A stretch of 64,000 nucleotides of DNA from Bradyrhizobium sp. CB1717. GTDB lineage: Bacteria; Pseudomonadota; Alphaproteobacteria; Rhizobiales; Xanthobacteraceae. The first letter of the stretch is position 1. Each line of letters begins with the position of its first letter. The notes below the pieces were generated by a model. It did no database searches. It saw only the letters and a program-made list of their open reading frames with translations, and had not been told where the DNA came from. Location: positions 2,976,001 to 3,040,000 of the forward strand of contig NZ_CP121666.1 in NCBI RefSeq assembly GCF_029714325.1, given 5' to 3'. Below, in pieces: positions 22,801-30,978 of this stretch. Made by a program: the position numbers and the translations under genes.

Positions 22801-23117
22801 AAGTGTCCGTCTCGTCGAAATCCGAATCGACTGTAGCGTGCTCACGCAAGATCGATATCGGCGTTTCGGAATGCGGCTATTCGGATTTTGGGACGGTTAT
22901 GATAGTGGCGCGATGGCGACCGATTGGGCGCGCGTCTCGTTCCACAAATGCGGTGTCATTCCCCGCGAAGGCGGGGAATCCAGTGCGCTGTGGCTTATCC
23001 GGATACGTCTGGCGTCTCTGGAATACTGGATGCCCCGCTTTCGCGGGGCATGACAGTCGTGTTGGGCAAGCAGCGTTGCGCAAATCGCGTAGTGCTATGC
23101 GCTCCGGAATGACGAGC
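22801..23117. other. intergenic region between the aminopeptidase and MFS genes
   Basis: The 317-base gap holds the upstream region of the exporter gene and, at 22955-23054, a palindromic repeat. A lone right-arm-like fragment (CTCCGGAATGACG, about 23102-23114) of the GTCATTCCGGGGC family lies at the aminopeptidase end. No gene is supported. Confidence 0.6.
22955..23054. repeat. palindromic repeat, GTCATTCCCCGCGAAGGCGG family
   Basis: Ends GTCATTCCCCGCGAAGGCGG and CCGCTTTCGCGGGGCATGAC pair with few mismatches, with inner CCAGT/ACTGG also pairing. It is the only copy of this family in the window. Confidence 0.88.
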
Positions 23118-24947
23118 TTACCGCGTCAGCTCCGCCGTCGCCTGATCGAGCCACGCCTTCGTCGCTTCGTCCAGCGCGGGCCGCACCTCGGCCCGCACGC
23201 GCGCGTGGTAGGCGTTGAGCCAGTCGAGCTCGTCCTTGTTCAGCATCGCGGCGTCGATCAGCCGGCGGTCGATCGGCGCCAGCGTCAGCGTCTCGAAGGC
23301 GTTCATCGGCTTCTCGGCGCCCTTGATCTCGGCGGCGACGACGAGCTCGAGGTTCTCGATGCGAATGCCGAAGCCGTCGGTCTTGTAGTAGCCGGGCTCG
23401 TTGGAGAGGATCATGCCGCGCTTCAGCGGCGTGGTGCCGAGCTTCGAGATCCGGGCCGGCCCCTCATGTACCGAGAGATAGCTGCCGACACCGTGGCCGG
23501 TGCCGTGCTCGAAATCGACGCCGGCGGCCCAGAGATATTGCCGCGCCAGCGTGTCGAGCTGCGCCCCAGTGGTGCCGTCGGGGAAGATCGCGCGCGCGAT
23601 CGCGATGTGGCCGCGCAGCACGCGGGTGAAGCGGTCGCGCATCTCGGCAGTCGGCTCGCCGATCGCCATGGTGCGCGTGACGTCGGTGGTGCCGTCCTCA
23701 TATTGTGCGCCGGAATCGATCAGCAACAGATCGCCCAGCGCGATGCGCCGGTTGCTCTTGCGGGTGACGCGATAGTGCACGATGGCGCCGTTCGGCCCCG
23801 TTCCGGAGATGGTCGGGAACGACACGTCCTTCAGCGCGCCGGTGTCGCGGCGGAAGGTCTCCAGCGCCTCGACAGCGTCGATCTCGGTGAGCTTGCCGCT
23901 TGGCGCCTCGCGATCGACCCAAGAAAGGAAGCGCGCCAGCGCCACAGCGTCGCGCACATGGGCCGTCTTGGTGCCCTTGATCTCGGTCGCGTTCTTGACC
24001 GCCTTGAGCAATGCAATTGGATCGCTGCCGCGCACCGGCTTGCCGCCGGCGCCCGCGATCAGCCGGCTCAGCGCGTCGGCGGCGGTGGCGTTGTCGAGCG
24101 CGATCGCCGCGCCGCTTTTGGCCAGCGCCATCAGGGTCGGCGCCATCGCATCGGGGTCGCGCACGTCGGCGGATTGTTCGAGATGGTCGCGCGAGAGGTT
24201 GGAGAGCTTGCGGTGGTCGATGAAGATCGTGGGACGGCCGTCCTTCGGCACCAGCGCGTAGGACAGCGGCAGCGGCGTGTGCGCGACGTCGGCGCCCCGG
24301 ATGTTGAAGGTCCAGGCCACGGCGTGGCTGTCCGACAGCACCAGCGCATCGGCACCGAGCTTGGCGATCTCGTCCCGGATCTGTGTCAGCTTCTCGGCCT
24401 CGGTGACGCCGGCATGCTGGAGGCTGTGCACGGCAACCGGGGCAAGCGGCGGCTGCGGCCGGTCCTGCCAGATCGCATCGACCGGATTGCCGTCGACGGC
24501 GACGAGCTCGGCGCCGGCCTTGGCGCAGGCGGCGGACAGGCGCTCGGCTGCCGAAAAAGTGTGCAGCCACGGATCAAATCCGAGGCGATCGCCCGCCTTC
24601 AGATGCGCCGACACCCAGCTTTCCGGTGGCGGATCGATCAGCGATTCCACCGCCCAGGCCTTGGCATCGACCTGCTTGGCCGCCTGCAGCGTATAGCGGC
24701 CATCGACGAACAAGGCGGCCTCGCGGGTCAGCACCACCGCAAAGCCCGCCGAACCCGTGAAGCCGGTCAGCCAGGCCAGCCGCTCTTCCGAGGGCGCCAC
24801 ATATTCGTTCTGCTGCTGATCGGCGCGCGGAATGACGAAGCCGGTCAGCTTGCGGCGGGCGAGTTCTTCGCGGAGTGCGGCAAGGCGCGCCGTCAACGCG
24901 ACGCCGGCCTCGGGCTCCTCGAATGTCTGGAAGTGCGCTTCGAACAT
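23118..24947 (-). CDS. M24 family aminopeptidase P (Xaa-Pro aminopeptidase)
   Basis: Cytoplasmic metallopeptidase that removes residues N-terminal to proline. The 609-residue, three-domain (long) form has the metal-ligand set in order: D and D in LLLIDSGAQYEDGTTDVTRT, H in GTGHGVGSYLSVHEGP, E in NEPGYY and E in IRIENLELV. The N-terminal creatinase-like domains (about 1-310) precede the pita-bread catalytic domain. The start at 24947 gives MFEAHFQTFEEPEAG, preferred over an upstream codon at 24983. Confidence 0.93.
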   Translation of the reverse strand: MFEAHFQTFEEPEAGVALTARLAALREELARRKLTGFVIPRADQQQNEYVAPSEERLAWLTGFTGSAGFAVVLTREAALFVDGRYTLQAAKQVDAKAWAVESLIDPPPESWVSAHLKAGDRLGFDPWLHTFSAAERLSAACAKAGAELVAVDGNPVDAIWQDRPQPPLAPVAVHSLQHAGVTEAEKLTQIRDEIAKLGADALVLSDSHAVAWTFNIRGADVAHTPLPLSYALVPKDGRPTIFIDHRKLSNLSRDHLEQSADVRDPDAMAPTLMALAKSGAAIALDNATAADALSRLIAGAGGKPVRGSDPIALLKAVKNATEIKGTKTAHVRDAVALARFLSWVDREAPSGKLTEIDAVEALETFRRDTGALKDVSFPTISGTGPNGAIVHYRVTRKSNRRIALGDLLLIDSGAQYEDGTTDVTRTMAIGEPTAEMRDRFTRVLRGHIAIARAIFPDGTTGAQLDTLARQYLWAAGVDFEHGTGHGVGSYLSVHEGPARISKLGTTPLKRGMILSNEPGYYKTDGFGIRIENLELVVAAEIKGAEKPMNAFETLTLAPIDRRLIDAAMLNKDELDWLNAYHARVRAEVRPALDEATKAWLDQATAELTR

Positions 24948-25133
24948 GTGGATCACTCTAGGATCATGGGCATCGGTCCGCAATCTAGACGCATTTGCAT
25001 CGCATCTGGCATGGACTGTGCTTGAAAATGTTCCATTCGAATTGAGTGGAGTAAAGGATGCGGCAGTTGCGCTTCGTCCGGTTGACAGGGAAATTCGAGC
25101 AAGTGGTTCATCTCAACGGCGAGGGGACACACG

Positions 25134-25277
25134 ATGCCAGCGTTCACGTTTGAGAAGATCTCGCCGCCGGCGCGCCGCGCTCCGGCCGCCGCAACGGGAC
25201 CGAAGAAGCCGCGCGGCCTCATCAGTCAGATGATCGACCGTTTCGCCGAGCGCCGGGACGACAAGCCGGCGGAGTAG
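25134..25277 (+). CDS. 47-residue conserved-looking hypothetical protein
   Basis: A short open frame starting at an ATG seven bases after a good ribosome site (GAGGGG) and ending in TAG. It encodes a basic, proline/alanine-rich peptide opening MPAFTFEKISPPARR, with a possible short helix ISQMIDRFAERRDD near the C-terminus. I recall similar tiny proteins in Bradyrhizobium but cannot name a family. It stands alone between the divergent aminopeptidase gene and the convergent prmA. There is no signal peptide or membrane segment. Confidence 0.7.
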   Translation: MPAFTFEKISPPARRAPAAATGPKKPRGLISQMIDRFAERRDDKPAE

Positions 25278-25294
25278 CGCGGCGATGGCGATGC

Positions 25295-25387
25295 CGTAGG
25301 GTGGGCAAAGGCGCGGAGCGCCGTGCCCACCATCTTCCTAGGCTATCGATCGTTCTGGTGGGCACGCTTCGCTTTGCCCACCCTACG
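25295..25387. repeat. palindromic repeat, CGTAGGGTGGGCAAAG type
   Basis: Ends CGTAGGGTGGGCAAAG and CTTTGCCCACCCTACG are exact reverse complements; inner GTGCCCACC/GGTGGGCAC also pair. It sits between the convergent 47-residue ORF and prmA. Confidence 0.9.
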
Positions 25388-25396
25388 GCAGCTCGC

Positions 25397-26284
25397 TCAC
25401 CCCACCTTCCGCAACAACAAACTGCTCCACCCCTCGATCCGCAGGTGCCGAAGCGGCACGAGGCCGCGCGCGCGATAGGCGGCGATCACGGCGGGGGCCT
25501 GATGCGTCAACAGGCCGGAGAGGATGACACGCGCGCCGGGCGCGAGGTGCCGCGCCATCGGGCTCGCCAGCTGCCGCAGCGGGTTGGCGAGGATGTTGGC
25601 CAGCACCAGGTCGAACGGCCCGGCCCGGGCAAAATCCGGCGCAGCGAAGCCGGTGGCGCGGATCACCCGCACATGATGACCGGTTTCATTCAGCGTCGCG
25701 TTCTCCGCCGCCACCCGGACCGAGGGCGGGTCGATGTCGGAGGCCAGCACCGCGCGATGCAGCGCCTTGGCCGCCGCGATGCCCAGCACGCCGGTTCCGG
25801 TGCCGAGGTCGAGCACATTGCGCGGGAGGGAACTCTTCAGGACATGGTCAAGCAGGAGTAAACAGCCGCGCGTGGTGCCGTGATGGCCCGTGCCGAAGGC
25901 GAGCGCCGCCTCGATCTCAATCTTGAGCTTGTTCGGCGCAACGCGGTCGCGGTCATGGCTGCCGTGCACGACGAAGCGCCCGGCCGGCACCGGGACCAGA
26001 TCCTCCAGGCTCGCCTTGACCCAGTCCTTGGCCTCGACGGTGTCGAAGACAAGCGTGTCGGCAATCTCATTTCCTGCTGAAGTTGCAATGAGTTCGCGCA
26101 GCCAGGCCTGGTCCGGCGCCTCGGCGAAATGCAGCGTGACGTCCCATTGGCCGTCCGGCCGTTCGAACGCGGCGACCGCTGCGTCGCCCTCGAAAAACAT
26201 CTCGGTGAGCACATCGACGACGCGCCTTGCGGCGGCCTCGGTGCCGATCGAGAAGCTGGCGCGGTGGGTGGGGGAAGGCTGCAT
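25397..26284 (-). CDS. prmA: ribosomal protein L11 methyltransferase PrmA
   Basis: Cytoplasmic SAM-dependent methyltransferase that trimethylates ribosomal protein L11. The 295-residue protein has an N-terminal substrate-binding domain (1-100) and a Rossmann methyltransferase domain with ALAFGTGHHGTT (127-138), motif I VLDLGTGTGVLG (157-168) and the catalytic-loop-like NILANPLRQLA. The GTGHHGTT stretch is characteristic of PrmA (usually GTGxHxTT). Length fits the family. Confidence 0.94.
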   Translation of the reverse strand: MQPSPTHRASFSIGTEAAARRVVDVLTEMFFEGDAAVAAFERPDGQWDVTLHFAEAPDQAWLRELIATSAGNEIADTLVFDTVEAKDWVKASLEDLVPVPAGRFVVHGSHDRDRVAPNKLKIEIEAALAFGTGHHGTTRGCLLLLDHVLKSSLPRNVLDLGTGTGVLGIAAAKALHRAVLASDIDPPSVRVAAENATLNETGHHVRVIRATGFAAPDFARAGPFDLVLANILANPLRQLASPMARHLAPGARVILSGLLTHQAPAVIAAYRARGLVPLRHLRIEGWSSLLLRKVG

Positions 26285-26438
26285 TCTCAGGGTTCCATCG
26301 GCTCAATTTTGGGAACTTTTGCGTGCAATTTTCCGCATAAGTTGAATCTCGGGATTAACTGGACCGAAGGTCGCACCCCGTAGATTTGCGGCTGTTGGGG
26401 CCGACCAACACAGCTTGAAATTGAAACGGAGGCACGTC

Positions 26439-26603
26439 TTGAAGCGCATGGTTTTGAAGTTCTGGTCCGACGAATCCGGTGCGACCGCAATCGAATACGG
26501 CCTGATCGCGGCCGGTATTGCCCTGGCGATCATCACCGTGGTGAACAGCCTGGGCAGCACGATGAACGACAAGTTCGGTTCGATTAGCACCTCCTTGAAG
26601 TAA
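26439..26603 (+). CDS. Flp family type IVb pilin
   Basis: Small pilin with the Flp signature: a short charged leader, the DESGATAIEYGLIAAGIALAIITVV segment (Glu next to Tyr, after the prepilin cleavage zone) and a short C-terminus; 54 residues. The start is decided by the ribosome site: CGGAGG at 26427-26432 is six bases before a TTG at 26439, whereas the first ATG (26448) is 15 bases away. No Tad assembly genes (cpaA-F, tadA-C) are nearby, so any pilus would need machinery encoded elsewhere. Confidence 0.87.
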   Translation: MKRMVLKFWSDESGATAIEYGLIAAGIALAIITVVNSLGSTMNDKFGSISTSLK

Positions 26604-26858
26604 TTTCCGCCTCCGATTTCCAGCGGGGGCTACTTTCTTCCAGACGAGCGCCCGCGCGGGGAATTGCCCTCGGCGGGCGAGTTTGTTTGGGGGCTCGGCG
26701 ATGTCCACAGGCCGTCAGCCCTTTATCAGGGCGTCATCCACCGGCTCATCCTCCAGCTGTCCCGCGGTTATCCACCGCCTTTTCCTCACCATGTCCGGAT
26801 CGGGCTCTCAGCCTGACCACAGACATCTCGACAGTCTGTCCACAGCCGATCTACAGAC
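26604..26858. other. non-coding region with TCCAC-containing, DnaA-box-like 9-mers
   Basis: Between the pilin and the convergent oxidoreductase gene there is no supportable gene. On the plus strand, TTATCCACC (26768-26776) differs from the consensus DnaA box TTATCCACA at one base. ATGTCCACA (26701), TCATCCACC (26734), CTGTCCACA (26836) and CTATCCACG (26859) differ at two. All point the same way. Whether DnaA binds here is unknown. Confidence 0.35.
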
Positions 26859-28469
26859 CTATCCACGGCTTCCGAACAGCGCGCGGTGGTCCCGCAGGAT
26901 CACGCGCGCGGCGTTGTGGCCGGGGGCGCCGGTGACGCCGCCGCCAGGGTGGGCGCCGGAGCCGCAGTGATAGAGTCCCTTCAGGGGCCCGCGATAATCG
27001 GCATGGCCCAGCATCGGCCGCGCCGAAAACAGCTGGTTCAGCGTCAGCGCGCCGTGGAAGATGTCGCCGCCGAGGAGGCCGAACTGCCGCTCGAGATCGA
27101 GCGGGGAGAGGATCTGGCGGCCGAGCACGCTCGCCGCAAAGCCCGGCGCGTAAGCATCCACCGTCGCGATCATGAGATCGGCGACCTCGTCACGATGGTC
27201 GTCCCACGATTTTCCGTCGGGAAGCTCCGGCGCGACGTGCTGGCAGAACAGGCTCGCGACATGCTTGCCCGCCGGCGCGAGCGTGTCGTCGAGCGTCGAG
27301 GGGATCAGCATCTCGACAACAGGCTGTCGGCTCCAGCCCTGCGCACGCGCATCGAGATAGGCGCGGTCCATGTAGGGAAGGCTTGGCGCGAGGATGATGC
27401 CGGAGGTGAGGTGATCCCCCTCGCCAGGCAGCGCCGTGAAGGAGGGCAGGCGGTCCAGCGCCACGTTCATGCGGAAGGTGCCAGAGCCGTTCTTCCAGTG
27501 CCGGATGCGGGCGAGGAAGTCCTGCGGCAGCGCATCGGCCGCGATCAGTTGCGTATAGAGCAGCTTTGGATTGACGTTGGCCGCGACATATTTCGCACGG
27601 ATGGTCTCGCCGTTCTCCAGCACGACGCCGATGGCGCGGCCGCGCTCGACGATCACCTCGCGCACGCCCGCATCGGTGTCGATCGCGACGCCGCGATCCC
27701 TGGCGGCGCGCGCCATGGCTAGCGTGATCGCGCCCATGCCGCCAATGGCGTGGCCCCAGACGCCCTTCTTGCCGTTCACCTCGCCGAAGGCGTGATGCAG
27801 CATCACATAGGCCGAGCCGGCGGCGTAGGGACTGGCGTAATTGCCGACGATGGCGTCGAAGCCGAACAGCGCCTTGACCAGATCGTGCTCGAACCGTTCG
27901 TCCAGCATCTCGCCGGCCGAGCGCGTGAACAGATCGAGCAGGCTGCGGCTTTGCTCCAGCGTCAGGCCGCGCAGGATGTTGGCGCTCTGCAATGCGTTCA
28001 CGGCCTCGCGGATCGCGTTCGTGCCAAAGCCGTCGAGCAGGTTCGGCGGCGCGCGCAGCACGAATTGCCGGAGCACGTCGGCGATGTCTTCCAGCTCGCG
28101 CGAGAAGCCGTCGAGCGCCTCCGCATCGCGCGCGTTGAGCCGCGCGACCGACGCTTTGGTCCGCCCCTCGCCGGTGAGGAGATAGCTGCCGTCGGGCGCG
28201 GGCAGGAAATTCTGCGCGCGCCGTTCGACCACGCGCAGGCCGTGCTCGGCGAGCTTGAGGTCACCGATCACCTGCGGATTGAGCAGGCTCACGGTGTAGG
28301 CCGCGACCGAATTGCGAAAACCGGGGTGAAACTCCTCCGTGACCGCGGCGCCGCCGACCACCTTGCGCCGTTCGACCACGCGCACGCGCAGGCCCGCCCC
28401 CGCGAGATAGGCCGCGCAGGTGAGGCCGTTATGGCCAGCGCCGATGATGACAACGTCGGTTTCGGTCAT
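26859..28469 (-). CDS. FAD-dependent oxidoreductase, phytoene-desaturase-like (PYROXD2-like)
   Basis: A 536-residue flavoprotein with an N-terminal FAD-binding Rossmann motif (VVIIGAGHNGLTCAAYLAGAG) followed by VVERRKVVGGAAVTEEFHPGF, and a C-terminal FAD-contact segment (GLYHCGSGAHPGGGVTGAPGHNAA). This pattern fits the CrtI/PYROXD2-like amine-oxidase superfamily. No carotenoid genes lie nearby, so a carotenoid role is not supported and the substrate is unknown. The start at 28469 (MTETDVVIIGAG) is preferred over 28475. The gene ends beside the DnaA-box-like cluster. Confidence 0.88.
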   Translation of the reverse strand: MTETDVVIIGAGHNGLTCAAYLAGAGLRVRVVERRKVVGGAAVTEEFHPGFRNSVAAYTVSLLNPQVIGDLKLAEHGLRVVERRAQNFLPAPDGSYLLTGEGRTKASVARLNARDAEALDGFSRELEDIADVLRQFVLRAPPNLLDGFGTNAIREAVNALQSANILRGLTLEQSRSLLDLFTRSAGEMLDERFEHDLVKALFGFDAIVGNYASPYAAGSAYVMLHHAFGEVNGKKGVWGHAIGGMGAITLAMARAARDRGVAIDTDAGVREVIVERGRAIGVVLENGETIRAKYVAANVNPKLLYTQLIAADALPQDFLARIRHWKNGSGTFRMNVALDRLPSFTALPGEGDHLTSGIILAPSLPYMDRAYLDARAQGWSRQPVVEMLIPSTLDDTLAPAGKHVASLFCQHVAPELPDGKSWDDHRDEVADLMIATVDAYAPGFAASVLGRQILSPLDLERQFGLLGGDIFHGALTLNQLFSARPMLGHADYRGPLKGLYHCGSGAHPGGGVTGAPGHNAARVILRDHRALFGSRG

Positions 28470-28494
28470 GAGCAATTCGAGTTGTTCTACCTGC

Positions 28495-28571
28495 CGTCAT
28501 TCCGGGCCGCGCAGCGCGAACCCGAAATATCGAGGTTCCGGGTTCGCCTCTTCGAGGCGCCCCGGAATGAC
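28495..28571. repeat. palindromic repeat, GTCATTCCGGGGC family, upstream of the oxidoreductase
   Basis: Ends CGTCATTCCGGGC and CCCCGGAATGAC pair; inner GAACCCG/CGGGTTC also pair. It occupies the divergent gap before the spermidine-synthase-like gene. Confidence 0.88.
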
Positions 28572-28688
28572 ATCTCTATATCAAGCATTCCTTGCTGCAA
28601 CATCACGACACGCTTTATTGCCCGTTCAGGCGCCTTGTGCTCCATTGCGCGCGGTCCGGCGCCCGCCGGGGTTTGAGCCGGAGCTTTC

Positions 28689-30968
28689 ATGGATTCGATC
28701 GTGCAACCCGCCGCCACGGAGCAGGCTTCGTCGTCGCGCAACCGGCTGCTGCTGACGGTCTACACCGCTGCGATCTTCGTCAGCGCGCTGCTGCTGTTCT
28801 CGGTGCAGCCGCTGTTCACGAAGATGGTGCTGCCGCGGCTCGGCGGCTCGCCGGCGGTGTGGTCGGTGGCCATGGTGTTCTTCCAGTCGCTGTTGCTGGC
28901 CGGCTATGCCTATGCGCATCTCTTGATGCAGGCGAGGAACCGGATCGTTCCGGTCGCGGTGCATCTGGTGCTGTTGATCGCGGCCTTCGCCACGCTCCCG
29001 CTCGGCATTGCGTCGGCCTACGGCGAGCCGCCGGCCTCGGGCTACGCGTTCTGGCTGCTCGGCCTGTTCGTGGTCTCGATCGGGCTGCCGTTCTTCGCGC
29101 TGGCCGCCAACAACCCGCTGCTGCAGGCCTGGTTCGTCCGCACCGGCCACCCCGCCGGGCACGATCCCTATTTCCTCTATGCCTCCTCCAATATCGGCAG
29201 CTTCCTCGCACTGTTGTCCTATCCGTTCCTGCTGGAGCCGATGTTCACGCTGCATACGCAGAACCGGTTCTGGACCGCCGGCTATGGTCTGCTGATTCTC
29301 CTGATCGGCGCCTGCGGCGTGCTGTTGTTGCGCTCGCCGAAGCTGGCGGTGGCCGATGCGCGAAGCGAGGACGTCAATGCGCCGGCACCAAGCCTCGTGA
29401 CGCGGCTGCGCTGGATCTTCCTCGCCGCGGTGCCGTCGGGCCTGCTCATCGCCGTCACCGCGCACATCTCGACCGACGTCGCGGCGGCGCCGCTGCTCTG
29501 GGTGCTGCCGCTGTCGCTGTACCTGCTCACCTGGGTGGTCGTGTTCCAGTCGCGGCCGCTGCTGCCGCACAAATGGATGCTGATGCTCCAGCCGGTCGCA
29601 ATCGCCGGCGTCGTTGTCCTTTTGGCGTTCGGCGGCGAGCAGAACCTGCTGCTGACGCTCGGCGGTCATCAATTGTGCTTCTTCGTCATCGCCATGGCCT
29701 GTCACGGCGAGCTGGCCCGGACCCGCCCGGCCGCCAAATATCTCACCGGCTTCTATGTCGCGCTGTCGTTCGGCGGCATGGTCGGCGGCCTCTTTGCGGG
29801 CCTCGTTGCTCCATTCACCTTCTCGTGGATCGCCGAATATCCGATCCTGATCGCGCTCGCCGCGTTGTGCCGACCGTCCGCGAACGAGCGTCTTGCGGGG
29901 ATCGTCAAATGGTACTGGCTGGCGCTCGCCGCCCTCGCGGTGGCACTGATCGCGCCGTCCACGACCACCGGAAATCTCTCGACCTGGTTCGAGGATCACC
30001 GCGTCTGGGTCGCCGGCTCGGTCGGCGTGCTCGCCGCGCTGCTGACACTGGCGCTCAATGCCGGTCGCTGGAAGATTTTTGCTACCATCGCGCTGGCGCT
30101 GGCGTTGATCCGGATCTATCCGGCGGACGAGGGCCGCGTCACCACGGTGCGCAGCTTCTTCGGCGTGCACAAGATCGTGGAGACGCCCGGCGGCTATTTC
30201 CACGTGCTGATGCACGGCACCACGATTCACGGCGCCGAGCGCTTCCGCAACAATGACGGCACGCCGGTCACCGGCCGGCCCGAGCCGATCACCTATTATC
30301 ACAAGGACGGCGGCATCGGTCAGGCCGTCACCGCGATCCGCGAGCGCAAGGGCGGCCCGCTCAAGGTCGCCGCGATCGGCGTCGGATCGGGCACGCTCGC
30401 TTGCGCCGCCGAGCGAGGGGAGGACTGGAAATTCTTCGAGATCGACCAGTCCATGGTGGATGCTGCGCGTGATCCCAAAAATTTCCGCTACATCTCGAGC
30501 TGCCTGCCGGATCTGAAGCCTGTCATCGGCGACGCGCGCCTCACCTTTGCCAAGGAGCCCGACGGCGCCTACGATCTCATCATCGTCGATGCCTATTCGT
30601 CCGATGCGATCCCGATCCATCTCGCCACCGAAGAGGCGATGAAGATCTACAAGGACAAGCTTGCTCCCCACGGCGCGGTGGTGATGCACGTCTCCAACCG
30701 CCATCTCGATCTCGAGACCGTCGTGGTCGGCATCGCCGACGCCAACGATCTCAAGAGCTGGGTCTTCAACGAGGATTCGGGCCGCGATTCCGACTACATC
30801 TTCTCGACCGACGTCGTCATCTCCGCGCGCGAGGAGGAAGACGTCGGCAAGCTCGCCGCCTCCAAATCGTGGGAGCAGACCGAAGCCGACGACAGGGTGC
30901 GGGTCTGGACCGACGACTACTCGAATATCCTGGGCGCGCTGTACCGGCGGTTGAGGGACGGGGAGTAG
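28689..30968 (+). CDS. membrane-bound spermidine-synthase-like fusion protein
   Basis: A 759-residue protein with two parts. The N-terminal ~480 residues hold about a dozen hydrophobic segments, reminiscent of a transporter-like membrane domain. The C-terminal ~230 residues resemble spermidine synthase: VAAIGVGSGTLACAAERGEDWKFFEIDQ (SAM-type glycine loop and acidic residue), GDARLTFAKEPDGAYDLIIVDAYSSDAIPIHLATEEA. The usual DGxxQ/E polyamine-site motifs are not obvious, so polyamine production is unproven. Many bacteria carry such fused spermidine synthases of unknown substrate. The gene stands alone; its stop lies 10 bases before the end of the convergent phosphodiesterase gene. Confidence 0.85.
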   Translation: MDSIVQPAATEQASSSRNRLLLTVYTAAIFVSALLLFSVQPLFTKMVLPRLGGSPAVWSVAMVFFQSLLLAGYAYAHLLMQARNRIVPVAVHLVLLIAAFATLPLGIASAYGEPPASGYAFWLLGLFVVSIGLPFFALAANNPLLQAWFVRTGHPAGHDPYFLYASSNIGSFLALLSYPFLLEPMFTLHTQNRFWTAGYGLLILLIGACGVLLLRSPKLAVADARSEDVNAPAPSLVTRLRWIFLAAVPSGLLIAVTAHISTDVAAAPLLWVLPLSLYLLTWVVVFQSRPLLPHKWMLMLQPVAIAGVVVLLAFGGEQNLLLTLGGHQLCFFVIAMACHGELARTRPAAKYLTGFYVALSFGGMVGGLFAGLVAPFTFSWIAEYPILIALAALCRPSANERLAGIVKWYWLALAALAVALIAPSTTTGNLSTWFEDHRVWVAGSVGVLAALLTLALNAGRWKIFATIALALALIRIYPADEGRVTTVRSFFGVHKIVETPGGYFHVLMHGTTIHGAERFRNNDGTPVTGRPEPITYYHKDGGIGQAVTAIRERKGGPLKVAAIGVGSGTLACAAERGEDWKFFEIDQSMVDAARDPKNFRYISSCLPDLKPVIGDARLTFAKEPDGAYDLIIVDAYSSDAIPIHLATEEAMKIYKDKLAPHGAVVMHVSNRHLDLETVVVGIADANDLKSWVFNEDSGRDSDYIFSTDVVISAREEEDVGKLAASKSWEQTEADDRVRVWTDDYSNILGALYRRLRDGE

Positions 30969-30978
30969 GGCCCGAGAC

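Noticed and set aside
22803..25025. A 740-codon plus-strand frame opposite the M24 peptidase
   Set aside because: It runs through a palindromic repeat and antisense to the peptidase, whose metal ligands are all visible.
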